Of a stretch of 64,000 nucleotides of DNA, positions 10,776-23,785 are shown piece by piece. A program made the translations under genes and the position numbers. Numbering within the stretch: position 1 is the first letter of the stretch; each line of letters begins with the position of its first letter. The stretch comes from Acorus gramineus. Lineage: Eukaryota > Streptophyta > Magnoliopsida > Acorales > Acoraceae. Where the stretch lies: positions 11,605,496 through 11,669,495 of the forward strand of contig CM060857.1 in assembly GCA_030737835.1 (NCBI GenBank), written 5' to 3'. A model generated the notes under the pieces. It saw only the letters and a program-made list of their open reading frames with translations. It searched no databases and was not told where the DNA came from.

Positions 10776-12734
10776 AAACAAGCTTGTTTAAAATCTCCGC
10801 CCATAGGCCCGCTTGTAAGCCCAAAGCCATAGCCCATGGGCAAGGCCTGGTCCTTGGTTGCCCCAGCGGGGCCGGGTCGGGCCGGTGCATGATGATATAT
10901 CATTTTTAATTAATATAATAATAAAAAATGTTGTGTTAAAATTAACCAAAGTTTAATTATTTGTTTGGCCATAGGTACAAAGCTTTTTTTTATTATACAA
11001 GAGTACAAGACCCTATCTAGTTGCAAAGTCCCTATAAGTATTGATGGGACATGAGTCTGCACTTATCTAAAACAGAGGCACATAAATTTTGTGAACATAC
11101 TTTAAAGTTGTAAACACATGTTTTAATAATCCCACTAACGATAAATTCACTCGGGGGGGGGGTGGTATTTGAGATGTCCCTCTCTATTGTAAGCCAAAGG
11201 CTTGAAGGACACTTGTATTAATTAACATGAATGCAGACCTGATCCAGTTGAAGTTCAGTGTTTGGGTCTTGAAGGCTTCATTCGAACTAAACGGGGGAGT
11301 GATACATTTAAAAGCTCATGTTAGATTCAATTAGTGAAAATAGAATCTAAATCGATTAATTTATGTTTTTCCTAAAATATATCACTCTTTAGTATTTTCA
11401 CTCCTACATTCTCTCGATCCGCCATCTGCACATTTTGTTCTCTATTGTCTTGTAGTTTGTCATCCTTGCTGGAAATTCAAAGTTTAGTGTATGGGATAAA
11501 ATCAGTTTTGATTGAATAAGGAATAAGCACATCATAATTAATCAGGAATAACGGAAAGTCACCCTAAGAATGAGTAAATTCCATCTCAGCATAAACGGCC
11601 ACTTCGGCAATAGGCAATCACCTCGAATTAAGTCGAGCTCCCATCTTGGGTCAATCCTTTAACGAGCTTTGAATGTCTGAAGGTAGGTGTCCGACCTCTT
11701 AGGGTTTGCCAAGGTATGTGGGGTGTTAAGTCTCATGTTTGAGAATCCCGATAGGCCCAGTAAAACTACAAGTACGCCCATTGAAGTACATGAATGAACC
11801 GGCTCATGCCACCTGGCGCTAGGTCATTAGTTTACTTGATTAAAAAGAGAATGAGTAACTTACGTGTCAATCAATCATTGAGTCACGTGAAAATCTCTCA
11901 TGTCAGTCATATGTTAGCCTAACGTGCTTAACATATCTTTTCTCGGAAAAACCCGCTCAGTTTAGATTCTTGAATCTCGCACTGACTTAACTATTGGATG
12001 TTTATTAGCTGACACTACACTAATGTGAAATCAAGTGATCAGAAGAGAGAACCAGAAAAACATTGATCGATAGTGAAGCCTTAATCGCTATTTCTTCCAG
12101 GATCTATTTCTAAAGAAGGTCGGATCAAGCTTGAATCCAGCCTGATTGAGGAGAGGATCATTTCACCCTCCATATACAGAAATGATGAACTTCTATTAAA
12201 GATGAACCCAATCGAAACAAAGGTTGAATCCAATCTAACCCAAATTAAAGTCGAAGTCAACTTGAATATGAACCAAAGGGCTTCATGGTTCCGCCCTAAA
12301 ATCCTCCCAAAAGGGTTTGATTGTCCTATTACATTTAGATGCAATTCTTCAAATATTTTTTATTTTTTAATTTAAAAAATAGTTTTATTATCTTAGATAA
12401 AACCTAAACCTGTTCCACATCTTTACACAGTTGGGATGAGTCATATTTGAGCCTAATAGTTATGGGATTAAACCTAACCCAACTAAGATTTTCATATAAT
12501 CAATCTCATTGTAATTCTTAGTTTGGGTTAACCTTTTATATATCTTTTTGTATTGAATTTCGAGTGATCATTTGAGTCTCAATTCTTATCAATATCCAAT
12601 GAGAGACTAATATATTAAACATGTGAAAAGACAATCACATATTAGATATAACTGACCTATCCCATTTTTAACCATTCGTACCTTTGTTTGTGTTTAGACT
12701 GAGCATCAACATGGTTAATTCACAGCCTTACAGA
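10776..12734. other. Spacer with decayed retrotransposon-like sequence
   Basis: A GC-rich patch at 10800-10890 with GGGCCGGGTCGGGCC-like words is followed by AT-rich sequence. No intact gene was recognised outside the LTR-like remnant annotated at 11500-12110. Confidence 0.35.
11500..12110 (+). mobile_element. Possible diverged Gypsy-type LTR remnant
   Basis: The stretch TTGAATCTCGCACTGACTTA followed by GCTGACACTACACTAATGTG (11969-12027) resembles the R/U5 part of plant Gypsy LTRs, and the better-preserved LTR near 47.6 kb. Boundaries and target duplications were not resolved. Confidence is low. Confidence 0.3.
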
Positions 12735-14243
12735 GGTAGTGTTTGGTAGTAAGATTGTAAAATTGATTTTCTACAAACGTTGAGATTTAAAACTGATTAT
12801 GTAGAATAGTGGTGATACCCAGACCCAAAAATATAAGCCCCACTAACAAGCCCCATGAGGTGTCATCACCTTATTGATTGTTATTAGTTGACTTGTTAAC
12901 TTTTTAAAAATGGTAAAATGACAAAATACAAATATGTCCTTCATTAAAAATCTCTCTCATTAACCCAAATCCCCCAATTTTCTCTATTCGGTTATGAATA
13001 TTGAAATCCATTTAACCATTTCAAATTTTGAATTTTAAAATCCTTACCTAAACTATAATTGAACCTAAATTACACTAAAAAAGTTGGATATTTATTGTAT
13101 TCAAATTTAAATAAAAAAACACATATGGTTACTATATGAATTAGTTACATCAAATACATTTATTAAATATTTACGTCTCTCACAGCGATTTGTTACATTT
13201 ACATCAGAACTGTTACATTTACATAAATATAACAAACAATTTCATTTTCCTACCTAAATATTTTACATTCCATGCAATGTTTAAACAATTTAGAAACAAA
13301 TTATATTTTCAATAGTCAGTTACATTTTATAAAAAATGTCAAACACTTTTTTTATTGTGTGATACATTTAACAAACATATGTATTTGACTGTTACAGTAA
13401 TAAATGTAACAAATATAAATTACTATTTACATTTAAACAAATGCAATACACGAATGAATGTTACATTCATAAATGTAACAAATATAAATCAATACATGCA
13501 TGCGGTTGACTGTTACATTTACGAATGTAACAAAAATAAAACAGATTTGAAAAATTACATTGTCAACAATGTAGCAGTAACATCAAACAAACTACTCATA
13601 TATAAAATGTAACGATATCGAGTGTTACATTTAGATATTGAAACAAAAACAAATCAAAATGTGATAAATGACATTCAATACATGAAAAAAAATTGTGTTT
13701 AAATATTTAAAACAAAAAGCAAAACACAATTTTTTTACGAATCTAATAATGTCAAACCTGATCCGAGAGACATTGATGTGAGATCCAAATCGAAAAAAAA
13801 AAAACGATTTAGTGCCTTCTCTTGAGAAATAGAATTTTCGATTTGCTCCCATGTATTCTTCATAAACAAAATCAATTCCGTAATGCAAAACCTCATCATT
13901 TTGCATACAAGACAGATTTTCAATTGTTTCAACATCAATGGTTTCTCCGGTCCCTCTCAAATATTATTGCAAGATTTTAAGAATCCATTAATGGTGAATA
14001 AATACAAAATTTTTATAATTAAATGATACTCCACAATCATAGGGATACATGTTAAGGTAGTTATCAAGTAAAGGGTATAATAGATAATGTACACTTGCCA
14101 CATCATGGGGCCTATGATGGGGCTTGAAAAATTGGGGCCTAAGAATCATTATTGTATGTAGAAAGCAACCTCCCCTAGCCTTCTCTAATCGCAGTTTTTT
14201 GACACTATTTACCTGAAATTTGTCTATAGAAAGCTACGATTAA
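12735..14243. mobile_element. Tourist-like MITE remnant split by a Mutator-like MITE
   Basis: 12735-12806 (GGTAGTGTTTGGTAGT...) and 14155-14243 (AGAAAGCAACCTCCCCTAGC...) align in order with the intact copy at 14611-14841 and are separated only by the insertion at 12807-14154. The right terminus is missing or diverged after about 14243. Confidence 0.55.
12807..14154 (+). mobile_element. GGCCCC-ended Mutator-like MITE, copy 3
   Basis: 1348 bp, from TAGTGGTGATACCCAGACCC to GGGGCCTAAGAATCATTATTG, flanked by a perfect 9-bp repeat tatgtagaa (12798-12806, 14155-14163). The interior resembles copy 2, with many TGTTACATTT words. The target site lies within a Tourist-like MITE. Confidence 0.78.
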
Positions 14244-14610
14244 CTAACTAAGCCTATCAATTATCCAAAAAAATATTCGTATTCAATTCGCATCCGAAAA
14301 TGTAGAAAATAAATCTGTATCCATATTCAAAAAAATTATATGTACTTGCAAATTTTCAAATTGGATATGGATGTGCTTGTATTTGATCCGAATAAACAAT
14401 ATCCATATCCGATGGGTTACTTTAATATTTTTTTATTAATACAATATCGGGATTATTTTTAGCCCTTGAATGTAAATCTAAGGTGTCGTATCAGTCTTCC
14501 CTCTCTAGGGCAACACAAAAAGTTAGGGTTCTTAAAAAAAAAAAAACACACACACACACACACAAAACAACAAAGTCGCCATCTGTAGCTTCTCTGTTCT
14601 CTCTCTATTA

Positions 14611-14841
14611 GGTAGCGTTTGGTAACGCGATTGCAAAACTGATTTTTTTGCAATTGTTGGGTTTAAAACTGATTTTGCAAGAACCTGCCTCCCCCAGCTT
14701 TCTCAAATCGCAGTTTTTGGGTACTATTTGCTTGAAATTTGCTTGCAGAAAGCTGCGATTGCAAAACTGTTTGGTTGCACGATTCCAGAACCAGCTTCCT
14801 GCAATCGCAAAAGCTGCGTAATCGTGCAACCAAACGCTACC
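14611..14841. mobile_element. Tourist-like MITE, copy 2
   Basis: 231 bp bounded by inverted ends GGTAGCGTTTGGT and ACCAAACGCTACC. The interior alternates GCGATTGCAAAACTG-type words and is clearly related to the copy at 36701-36930. The flanks read tta and taa, so the 3-bp duplication is not perfect here. A (CA)n tract lies just upstream (about 14546-14563). Confidence 0.6.
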
Positions 14842-15832
14842 TAAGGCTCTCTCAAATCTCAACACACACGCTCGTTGCGGCTCCTCAACACACACTCACT
14901 GACTCACTCGCCGAGTGTCGACTCTCTCTGCGGCTCTCTCAACACACATATGCTCGCTGATTCTCTCTGCAGCTCTTTGTTCCCAAATCCCAGCGACCTC
15001 CTCCTCTGCCCGCAATCAAATCATCATTTTTTTTTACAAGTTCTATAGATTGATTCATTCTTTGATTGGTTTGGAAGACAAGAAGGGTTTTCATTGTACT
15101 TTAGGAAAATGTTTCATCCTTGCTAAATTAAATACTAATTAGTCCAATATGTTAAGTCTTTTATTTGAATTTTGAAGTGAAAATTTGTTGGATGTTTACT
15201 GGGATTGAGAAAATTGGATATTTAAAATGAATATAAAAGTATATTTATTTATCCGTTTTTGATATTTTAGATATTATCATAATTAGTATTCGGATGTTTG
15301 GATTGGATACGAATATTTAATTCAGATAAGCCTCATATTTATTTGATTGATAGGTTTAGTTGCAATTATAAAACTATTTAATTATATAATTACAAAAACA
15401 ATTTTACATGAACTCAAAGTCTGCAATTGCAAAACCAAAAGCCCCCCAAAAGTAGCTATTCCCGTACCATGACGTCACTCTTTGCGGCACAAACACCATA
15501 AACCCCGGTGTCGTGCGTCGCACAGAACCAAAGAATCTCCTGAAACTCGATTTCGTTTTTTTCATGTCATAAATAAAACCCTAATTTTTTCTACTACCGA
15601 TTCCCGCCCTCTCCAATTCAGAATCCCCACCGACGTGTTGAAATCTTTCTCAGGTAATCATTTTCTTTAACCCCCCCTGTTGAATTTACTGCATTTCATA
15701 GTTTGCAATTCAATGCGATTGATCTAGAACACTAAACACGGTTTGCGATTCAAATTGAATCTCATTTGATGGGGTTCTGCTTTGTTTCCTCATTTGGTCT
15801 CTCCAAAAGCTTGGCTTTTGAGATTCTGAGCC
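14842..15832. promoter_or_regulatory. Promoter and 5' leader region of the DUF7642-like gene
   Basis: A repeat-derived stretch (to about 15420) is followed by a non-coding leader around 15480-15830 with pyrimidine-rich patches. A possible leader intron runs from a GTAATC donor at about 15655 to an acceptor before the ATG at 15833. No TATA box was assigned. Confidence 0.35.
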
Positions 15833-18800
15833 ATGTTGACGGGCCAGACTTTTGGGTTACGAGAAAGAGGAGATTCGGATGACCTGTTGTTAACTGATCC
15901 CGTGTCGGACGCCGGCGATGAAGAAGAAGTCGAGGATTCTATAGTTTACAGCGCGTCGTTTGAAGAGCTCGTCGGGAAGCATGTGCAGTACGATACGGTC
16001 ATATGGGTCATGATATCGTTGTTGTTGGTCTTGGCTTGGGGGGTTGGATTGATTATGCTCCTATACCTTCCTGTGAGAAGGTATATTTTGAGGAAGGACA
16101 TGTGTTCGCGGAAGCTCTACGTTACGTCCAATGAGATTGTTTATAAGGTTTGTTCTCTTGGTTTTGTTAGTTGGGTTTCTTTTTGTGTATTAGTATGGTA
16201 ATATGTATTCGTGGTCTGGAATAAAATGGTTGTGTAGGTTGTGAGGCCGTCGTTTCTACCGTGTTTGGGGTTCAAGAAAATCGAGAAACGTATACCTCTC
16301 TCCCGTGTGATTGATATCGTAATTGAACAAGGTGCGCGGTTTTTTTTTGTCTCTGTGTTGTCTGATTTCCAGGATGATGTGATTGTGCTATGTTTTGTGC
16401 ATGTGTTTTCGACATCTGGTATGCATGATGTTTTAATTTTATCATTCAAATGGAACATTATCATATTGAGCTGGAATTTTTCAAGTGGCTTGTAGTGCTC
16501 AGAGTGACTCAAGGATGCCAATCTGTCTTCAGCATCAGAGCGTGCCAATTTTTGTACTTTACTATGATGTTTTGTTGCTGAATAGTTGTTTCATTTTTAT
16601 CTTGTGAACTGTTGGATGCAGCAGTATTTCTGCTTACCTAGGAGTTTCTGATTCTTATACTTGATCCCCTTTCTCCTTCATCCATTTTTTTTTGACTGAC
16701 TGTTTTAGCATTGACACTTTAGAATGCAGATTTTTCCGTTGCAATTTATATTCCCATTTTTAATCTTTTTGATATTGATTCTTTACCATCATTTCCTTCT
16801 TTTCATTTCTTATATCGTGTGAGGTTGAGAAACTGTCGTTCTCTGTAATTGCGAGTAAGGGTGTTTGGTGAATACGGTCTCATTTCAGTGACTATAATTT
16901 GACCTTACGCTGTGGTTATTTCAGGATGCTTACAGTCTGTATATGGGATCCATACTTTTAGGGTTGAGAATATAGCCTATGGGAGAGCTGCACCTATAGA
17001 TGAGCTCCATGTTCAGGGGGTCTCTAATCCTGGGTTTTTGAGGAAGGTAGTTTGAAACTTTTGTTTTCATTTTATTTTTTTCAAATTCTCTGTTTGTGGT
17101 CAGGACATCTGATTAAAGCTTAGCACATGGATTTTGGATTATTGACTCTTGTAGCATAATAATATGTTCCATGTTAAATTTAGTCTAGTAGCTCAGGTGT
17201 GTGTACGCAAGTTTTATTGAAATTGTCAAATGTTGTATCAGTTTCTTGCCATATTGTTAAACTTAGCACATGGATTTTGGATTATTGACTCTTGTAGCAT
17301 AATATTATGTTCCCTGTTAAATTTAGTCTAGTAGCAGGTGTGTGTATGCCAGTTTTATTGAAAATGTCATATGTTGTATCAGCATCTTGCCATATTGTTT
17401 AACTTTAATGAGTGATTGAATATTTTGAGTTCGTCTGGACAGCCTGAAATCTCGAACACAGACTCACAGACATGAATGCTGCGTGATAGCATGAGCATCA
17501 ATATTATTATATATGTGATATAGAAATGCACGTGCATTATGGTACTTAACTATATTTGTACACACAGTGATGGTTAAATGCAATAATATATGGAATAATT
17601 TAATTTGTCTCTTGCAACTTGCAAGAGTGTTCTGTAAGTATCTGGTGGGTGCCTGACATGTAAATGCAATAATATATAGCATGATTTGATTTTTATACCC
17701 GAGCTAACTTGATCACTGTGACCTGGGTTCCTCTTTGTATGATATGTGCACCAAAATGTTGTTATAGATGTGATCATGTTTTATTTTATTGAATGATCAT
17801 TTAATGAGATCTGTAGAAATGCATTATGTAGCATTCATTTCAATATTTTTTTAGGTCATCATTAGTGAAGCTACCAAGAATATGCAAGGAGTTGGGAAGA
17901 GCTTGATATCCACTGCTTGTACTGGGGTGGGAGACTCTACACCAAGGCGTATGCGATCTCTCACTGAGGTTCCAATTGCTAGTATATTACAATCTCCAAG
18001 CCGGAAGGTATGAGATAGATCTAAATTTAAGGTTCTATCTGTTTCCCTAGAGATGCTTTCCTTTGCAATTCATGATAGAAAACAATCTTTTTTCTGAATT
18101 CCACATATCTTATTGTCTGGTTGTTTTTTTCCTGGAAGCAACTGGCATATTGGAAAAGATCCATATGAGGGCTTGAGGAGAAATTCTTATATATTATATG
18201 CAAACACTAATATATACGATTGATGCAGTGAAATGCTTTTTTAACTTGCATGAAGTTACATTGCTTGATGGGATAATTTCCAGTGTTGAGACTGCTGACG
18301 AGTCAGTTCATCTTAAAGAAAATATCAACTTAGACAAAAAAAACCAATGGCTCAAGATAAACAGCAGTTAGACAGTAACTAAACTACAACCTGTTATGGT
18401 ATCTATATGTGTACATCCTATGTAATTTAAGATGAGGAATGATCCAGAAGTTTGAAATTACATTTCAAATGAAGTGCATTTCAATCTGGGTGGGACAATC
18501 CCATTAAAGTGACAGTGGTAGTTGCTGTGATGAGATCAGGATTTGAGATGATACCTGAAGAATTCTCTTTCGGGGATAGACTCTTGGGAACAACACCCAG
18601 TCTGGAAGATGCGAACCAAAAGTTGAGTTGTAATTCATATAGATCCTAAGTTTCCGGGACTGGCGTGCACAGAAGCTTTTGGGTTGTTTTTTCCCCCCAG
18701 TTTTGGGGTGTGTGTGTTTTGGGGGTGGGGTGACAGAGTAAGTGACAGAAACTGGAGAAACCCCCATTTTTGTGTGTTTATGTTAAAAGTTGTAGTGTAT

Positions 18801-19603
18801 AGTTTAGTATTATAGTACTAGTGTAACTCACAGAAATATTAGCGACTGTTTTGTGAAAGTTTACTCAAGTATGGGTTTACAATAAAATCACACTTTGACT
18901 TCTTTTTTTCTTTTTTCTTTATGCACAAGGATGTGTTTTTACTTGTGAAGGAGACAGAGTGCAAATCACAATAATCTACAAAGACAAGGAGCCGTTGAGA
19001 TTTGCATGTGGTAGGGTGTTTGATGGACTCACAGATAGTTTAGATTTGCCAGTGTTCAAGCTAATAAATGCCTTTTGTGTTTAAGAGGAAAGGAAAACTA
19101 AATTAGTTGTCGAGAACCATTGAATATCTGTTTTTGTTGCTGCATTTTGTATGAGTGTTTGTTGCTTTGGTTCCATCACTGCTGGCATGTTTCCAAGGAT
19201 TATAAAGTCTGATACTGGCTTTTCTTGATTTTTTTTAATTCTAAATGCAATCATGTGGTGTAGCATATGCTGCATACCATGTGTACATAAAAAACAATAC
19301 CATATTATTGAAATTGCAGGTAGCGCCTTCGCCACAGCATGCTTTCTTGGAGACAGTAAGAGTAATACCCAATGACTTACTGCTGAAAAAGCTTGAAGAA
19401 GTGCAGCAGTCTGTGAAGGTGAAATACTTGAGAGTTAATTTCAGCTCATTCTTGTGATTTTCTGTAAGCCGTCTTCCTATGTAGAATAATTTCCTCTTAT
19501 TCATTTATGTTCTTTTTCACATTCCGGACAGAAAATTGAGACCCTCATCGGCAGACCACCAGTTCGCCAACTCAGTTTTGGTGAACAACAAGAAAGCAGT
19601 TAA
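15833..19603 (+). CDS. Uncharacterised plant membrane protein, DUF7642-like
   Basis: Six exons join in phase to 284 residues: 15833-16147, 16238-16331, 16925-17046, 17855-18007, 19320-19418 and 19532-19603. All introns are GT-AG. The start MLTGQTFGLRERGDSDDLLL is characteristic of a conserved plant-only protein that I associate with DUF7642; the function is unknown. An acidic N-terminus (residues 20-36) is followed by a hydrophobic segment at about 55-80, then a basic stretch VRRYILRKD. The soluble part from about 95 (LYVTSNEIVYKV..) has the look of a small membrane-proximal beta-rich domain of bacterial PH type, which is inference. The tail is Ser/Arg-rich and ends in QQESS. The reading frame is intact throughout, so the gene is probably functional. 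Confidence 0.85.
17119..17404. repeat. 143-bp tandem duplication in intron 3
   Basis: Two head-to-tail copies (17119-17261 and 17262-17404) share CTTAGCACATGGATTTTGG, TGTAGCATAAT and TTAAATTTAGTCTAGTAGC with minor substitutions. They lie within the intron between exons 3 and 4 of the DUF7642-like gene. Confidence 0.75.
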
Positions 19604-20660
19604 ATATGCATGCAGCTTTGTTTGTCAACTACCCTGCTTTTGATCTCAGGGAATGTGTATAGCTCTATTTGTAACTATTAATGTATAATATGTGAATTAT
19701 TTTGCAATTGGTTATCTTTGGAAGTTGAAGAACTAATTGATGTTGAGTCTGACATCGCATCTTCTCCACCCTTCTCTAATTGAAATCCAAGTGGGCAGTT
19801 CCTGCTACCAAATATTTGTAATTTTTTCAAGTTGTGTTGATATGCTAAGAAATTCTGGTGCATTTTGTGCAGACCATGAAAGGTGGAATATCAAGACCCT
19901 GTTTCAATTCATTGTATGTTTTTGTTTAAATTTTACTAGCACCTTTTTTTGTTGAGGAGATGCAATAGCTGGTCTTCATGTTATTCTTATTTTTCAGTTT
20001 GGTGATTGTTCTTGATGTAATGGAAAGATTTGTCCGGCTATCCTAAATTAGAACTGGTGCAAAATGGCATGGACAATTCCACTCTTCTTGGCAGCCAAAA
20101 ATAAATGGGTGTTGTTATATACAGTCTTTATACAAACGGTTGCTCCATAGTCACGTGGTTTTGATTTATTTTAAAGATATATAATATATTTCATGTAACA
20201 AAACATATGATCATACAAAATAAGATATATGCTTCTATGAATTGTACAGATTGCTCATTCCTTAATGAACTATATGCCACATTGGTCATACGGAGTATGT
20301 GGAACTCCATACTAATATGAGGTATATAAAATTCAGTCTAATATATAATACATTTAAAAAGTTTTGCATGAATTTATACACTTCCAAATGAATTAAAGTT
20401 AAGTGGAGATTACATAAACCAAAATAAATTAGGTGCATACTTGGTTCAAGATAATGATATTCAATTTTTTTAAAAAAAATGATTACCAGATTTATAATTA
20501 ATTTGTGATCAAACTGACATTTTAACAATAAATAAATGATCCAAAAAATATTTGTGTGATCATGTTGATAAAATTTTGGGTTAGTGGATATCATTCAAGT
20601 ATCTTTTGGAGAAGAGTTTTTACCCTTGAGGTAAATTTTTTGAGCTACTGTATTTTTTTA
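19604..20660. other. 3' flank and AT-rich spacer
   Basis: The first 100-400 bases should contain the 3' UTR of the upstream gene. Nothing else was recognised. Confidence 0.4.
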
Positions 20661-21590
20661 CAATAATGTTTTTTAAGCCCCCTTTTAGGCCCATCACAAG
20701 TTCCATAAGGTGGTAAATGGACATTATCTATTATATCATTTTAACTTTAATTGATAATCACTCCCCAAAACGTGGTGGATGAGCATTAATTCCCGTATTT
20801 CTTTTTTTTTTGTATGTTCAATTGAATTTTTATTCATTCATCATTATTAATCGATTTTTTTTTTCAGAACCAAATTTTCTACGAAGAACACTTAGATCTG
20901 AATTTCTACTTCGGAGGAATTTGAAATCACTTATTCTTTTTTTTTTTTTTCCAATTTGGATTTCGTCTCAATGTTTGCCAGATCAGGTTTGACATTTGTT
21001 ATGTTTTGGATTTGTAATTGGTTTTGTTATGATCCTGTTGGAATGTCAGTTTTATCTGAATTTGAACTTAACCTTTTATGATCTACATTTTAAATGTATA
21101 TTACATTTTTAAAATCTAAACATGAAACCTTTTTATATATTGATCATCAGTTACATTTTATATTGCTTGTTACATTTACATAAATATAACATAACAGTAA
21201 CATTTACTTAAATTTCTTACATTTTATACTGTTTGTTACATTTATGTAAATGTAACATAACAATAACATTTACCTAAATTTTTTACATTCCATTTACAAT
21301 TTAAAAACAGATCATCTCTTCGATAGTGTGTTACATGTTACAAAGTGTTAGATTTAGGAAATGAAAAAATAAATTTGTTACATTTTTCATTGTAAGCTAT
21401 ATAAAAAAAAATGTGAGATGTTTTTTATAGAATGAATTGGTTTTTCATGAAATAAGATGTTTTCATTGTTGTATGTGTGTCAGTGTATGTGCCATGATGA
21501 ATCTGGAATAAATAATTAATTGTTAAATGTAACTACCAATAGAAAATGTAACTACTTCATATGGTAATTATATGTGTTTTTTATTTAAAT
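20661..21590 (-). mobile_element. GGCCCC-ended Mutator-like MITE, truncated copy in reverse orientation
   Basis: Begins CAATAATGTTTTTTAAGCCCC, the reverse complement of the right end of the family, followed by GGCCCATCACAAGTTCCATAAGGTGG and then the family's TGTTACATTT-rich interior (21080-21560). The other terminus is not present; the homology stops near 21590 where a different repeat begins. Confidence 0.55.
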
Positions 21591-21591
21591 T

Positions 21592-23785
21592 GGGTTAAAG
21601 ACATCTAAGTCTCTACAAACATGGAAAAACCCATGTAAGTCCCTACTAAAATTGGGACAGACGTACGAGTCCCTGGAAACTCAGAAAAACCCAATTATCA
21701 TCCCTGAGTTAAATTTTCATCCAAACTTAACGGAATATTCCCAGAATATTCCATCACATATAATTGTGTTGACATTGAAGTCTTTATAAACAGTCATAAA
21801 GACAAATTAGTCCCTGCAAAAGACAAAATTGCCCTTGAAAGACTTTTACATTAAATTGTGTACACATTACAGTCCCTATAAACAATCATAAAGACAAATT
21901 AGTCCCTGCAAAAGATAAAATTACCATAAAAGTGCGAGTTGAAGAGGAAACATTTTAGCCGATTTTACCTCTTAAAGTTAATAAAAAATACAATTATATC
22001 CATCAACAAATCTATCTATTTGTAATGTGATAGATTTTATCTCACAAATTAGATTTTATCTCATAGAATATGATTTTACAAAAAAATTGAGTATTATTTT
22101 ATTAATTAATCAATTCAAAATCTCATCTGATTTTACTAGATTTTATTTAATAAATATTATAATAATATTAAATTATGAAAATATCTATAGATAAATATGG
22201 ATGTTAAGAAACTAAAAATTAGTTTTAATGATGACCAAATTTAAAATATTTCATTTTTAATATTCAAAATACATATAGATAATATTTTTTTATATTTAAA
22301 TTAAAAAATTTTGAAACAAATATATTATAAGAACAAAAAATGGTTATTTCTATGAAAAAATAATAATCATTTAATATATAAAAGATATGTACAATAGATA
22401 TAATAACCAATTTTTTTATTTTTAGAAATTCAAAATACATATAGATAAAAATAGATCTTAAAGAATAAAAAAAATTGGTTTTAATTATCTTAGAAATTAA
22501 AATAATTAACTTTCTGAAATCAAAATCCTTTTATTGAGAATAATATGGTTTGTTTTATATTTCAATTCAAAATATAGATAAATATGTATCATCAAAAAAA
22601 AAAAATGGTTAAATCTATAAAAAAAAATTGTCATTTACTTCGGATGAACTAGTTCCAAAAAAGTAAATATAAATGTCCAACCTCTCATATTCAATTCATT
22701 TTTTTTTTAACTTTTTGGGTGTTTATGTCTTTAGAAGATGATTTTATTTAAATTTTATATTAAAATATGTGGATCAATAAGATATAAATTATAAATAATA
22801 TATTAATAAATAAATTTTTTAAATATTTAAGATAAGGATAAGAAAATGATTGATAAGATATTAATTAATTGATAAAAAACGTAACATTAATTTAAAACTG
22901 TTAACTCAAGGATAAATAATCTGAATAAGATAATATTCATATATTAAAATAAATAATATTTGAATGATAAAATAGATAATTTAATTTATATAGATAATTT
23001 TAATATTATCCGTATTAAATAGATTTAAATTAACAATAAAGAGAAAATGAATATTCAAATTAAATAATATATTTTTATTTTTTCATATGAAGAAATTAAG
23101 ATAGATTAAAAAATTTAACTCAAAAATTGATAAATTAAAGAAAAATAAATTTATTTTCATAAAATATAGTTGATATTATTTGAATTTGCTTAAATTTAAA
23201 TCATTCAAAATATATATCCATAAATTAAAATTGATTTAAGTGATTTTTCATAAAAATATCTGTCATATAATTTCTAATATATGTTTAAATTATTTTTGCT
23301 TGAAATTATATTATGAATTTTATTTTAAATTGTATTAAATTTTTGAAATTATGTGTGAAATTTGGCAATGCAAATTTAACCACATAAATTTAATTGTAAA
23401 ATTTTTATAGAATTATTATGATACAATGCAATGTACGAATTTAAATATATATTATTAATATTAGAATATCTACATTTATAACTTTTTATTAATATTATTA
23501 GTATTAGAATATCTACATATATAACTTTTTATTAAAGGTATGATTTTACTACTTAATCAAATAATTAAATCAAATTAATGAGCACAAGTAATATTGAAAA
23601 CAATTCAGGTGCAATGCACGTGTACATTAACTAATATATAAAATAAAAATTATTTAAAAAAAAAAACTAATTTTTTGTTTTTGTTAGAATTGAAGTCTGA
23701 GTGATAAATTTTAAATACCATATAATAAAATAATGATAATTTACAAAAAGCAAACAGTTTATAGGGGCTTATACAAAATTCTCCC
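21592..23785. mobile_element. Possible large TIR element, very AT-rich interior
   Basis: The left end GGGTTAAAGACATCTAAGTC, continued by CTCTACAAAC, is weakly inverted relative to the right end (CTATAAACTGTTTG on the minus strand, near 23755-23785). The left part repeats AAGTCCCTA-type phrases (21620-21920), common in plant Mutator-like repeats. No target duplication was found and the interior (22000-23650) is extremely AT-rich without genes. Confidence 0.3.

Noticed and set aside
13355..13960. Short frames in the MITE interior
   Set aside because: They read through GTTACATTT repeats and AT-rich sequence within MITE copy 3.
16141..16548. 135-codon minus-strand frame in intron 2 region
   Set aside because: Overlaps exon 2 of the DUF7642-like gene in antisense and has no recognisable features.
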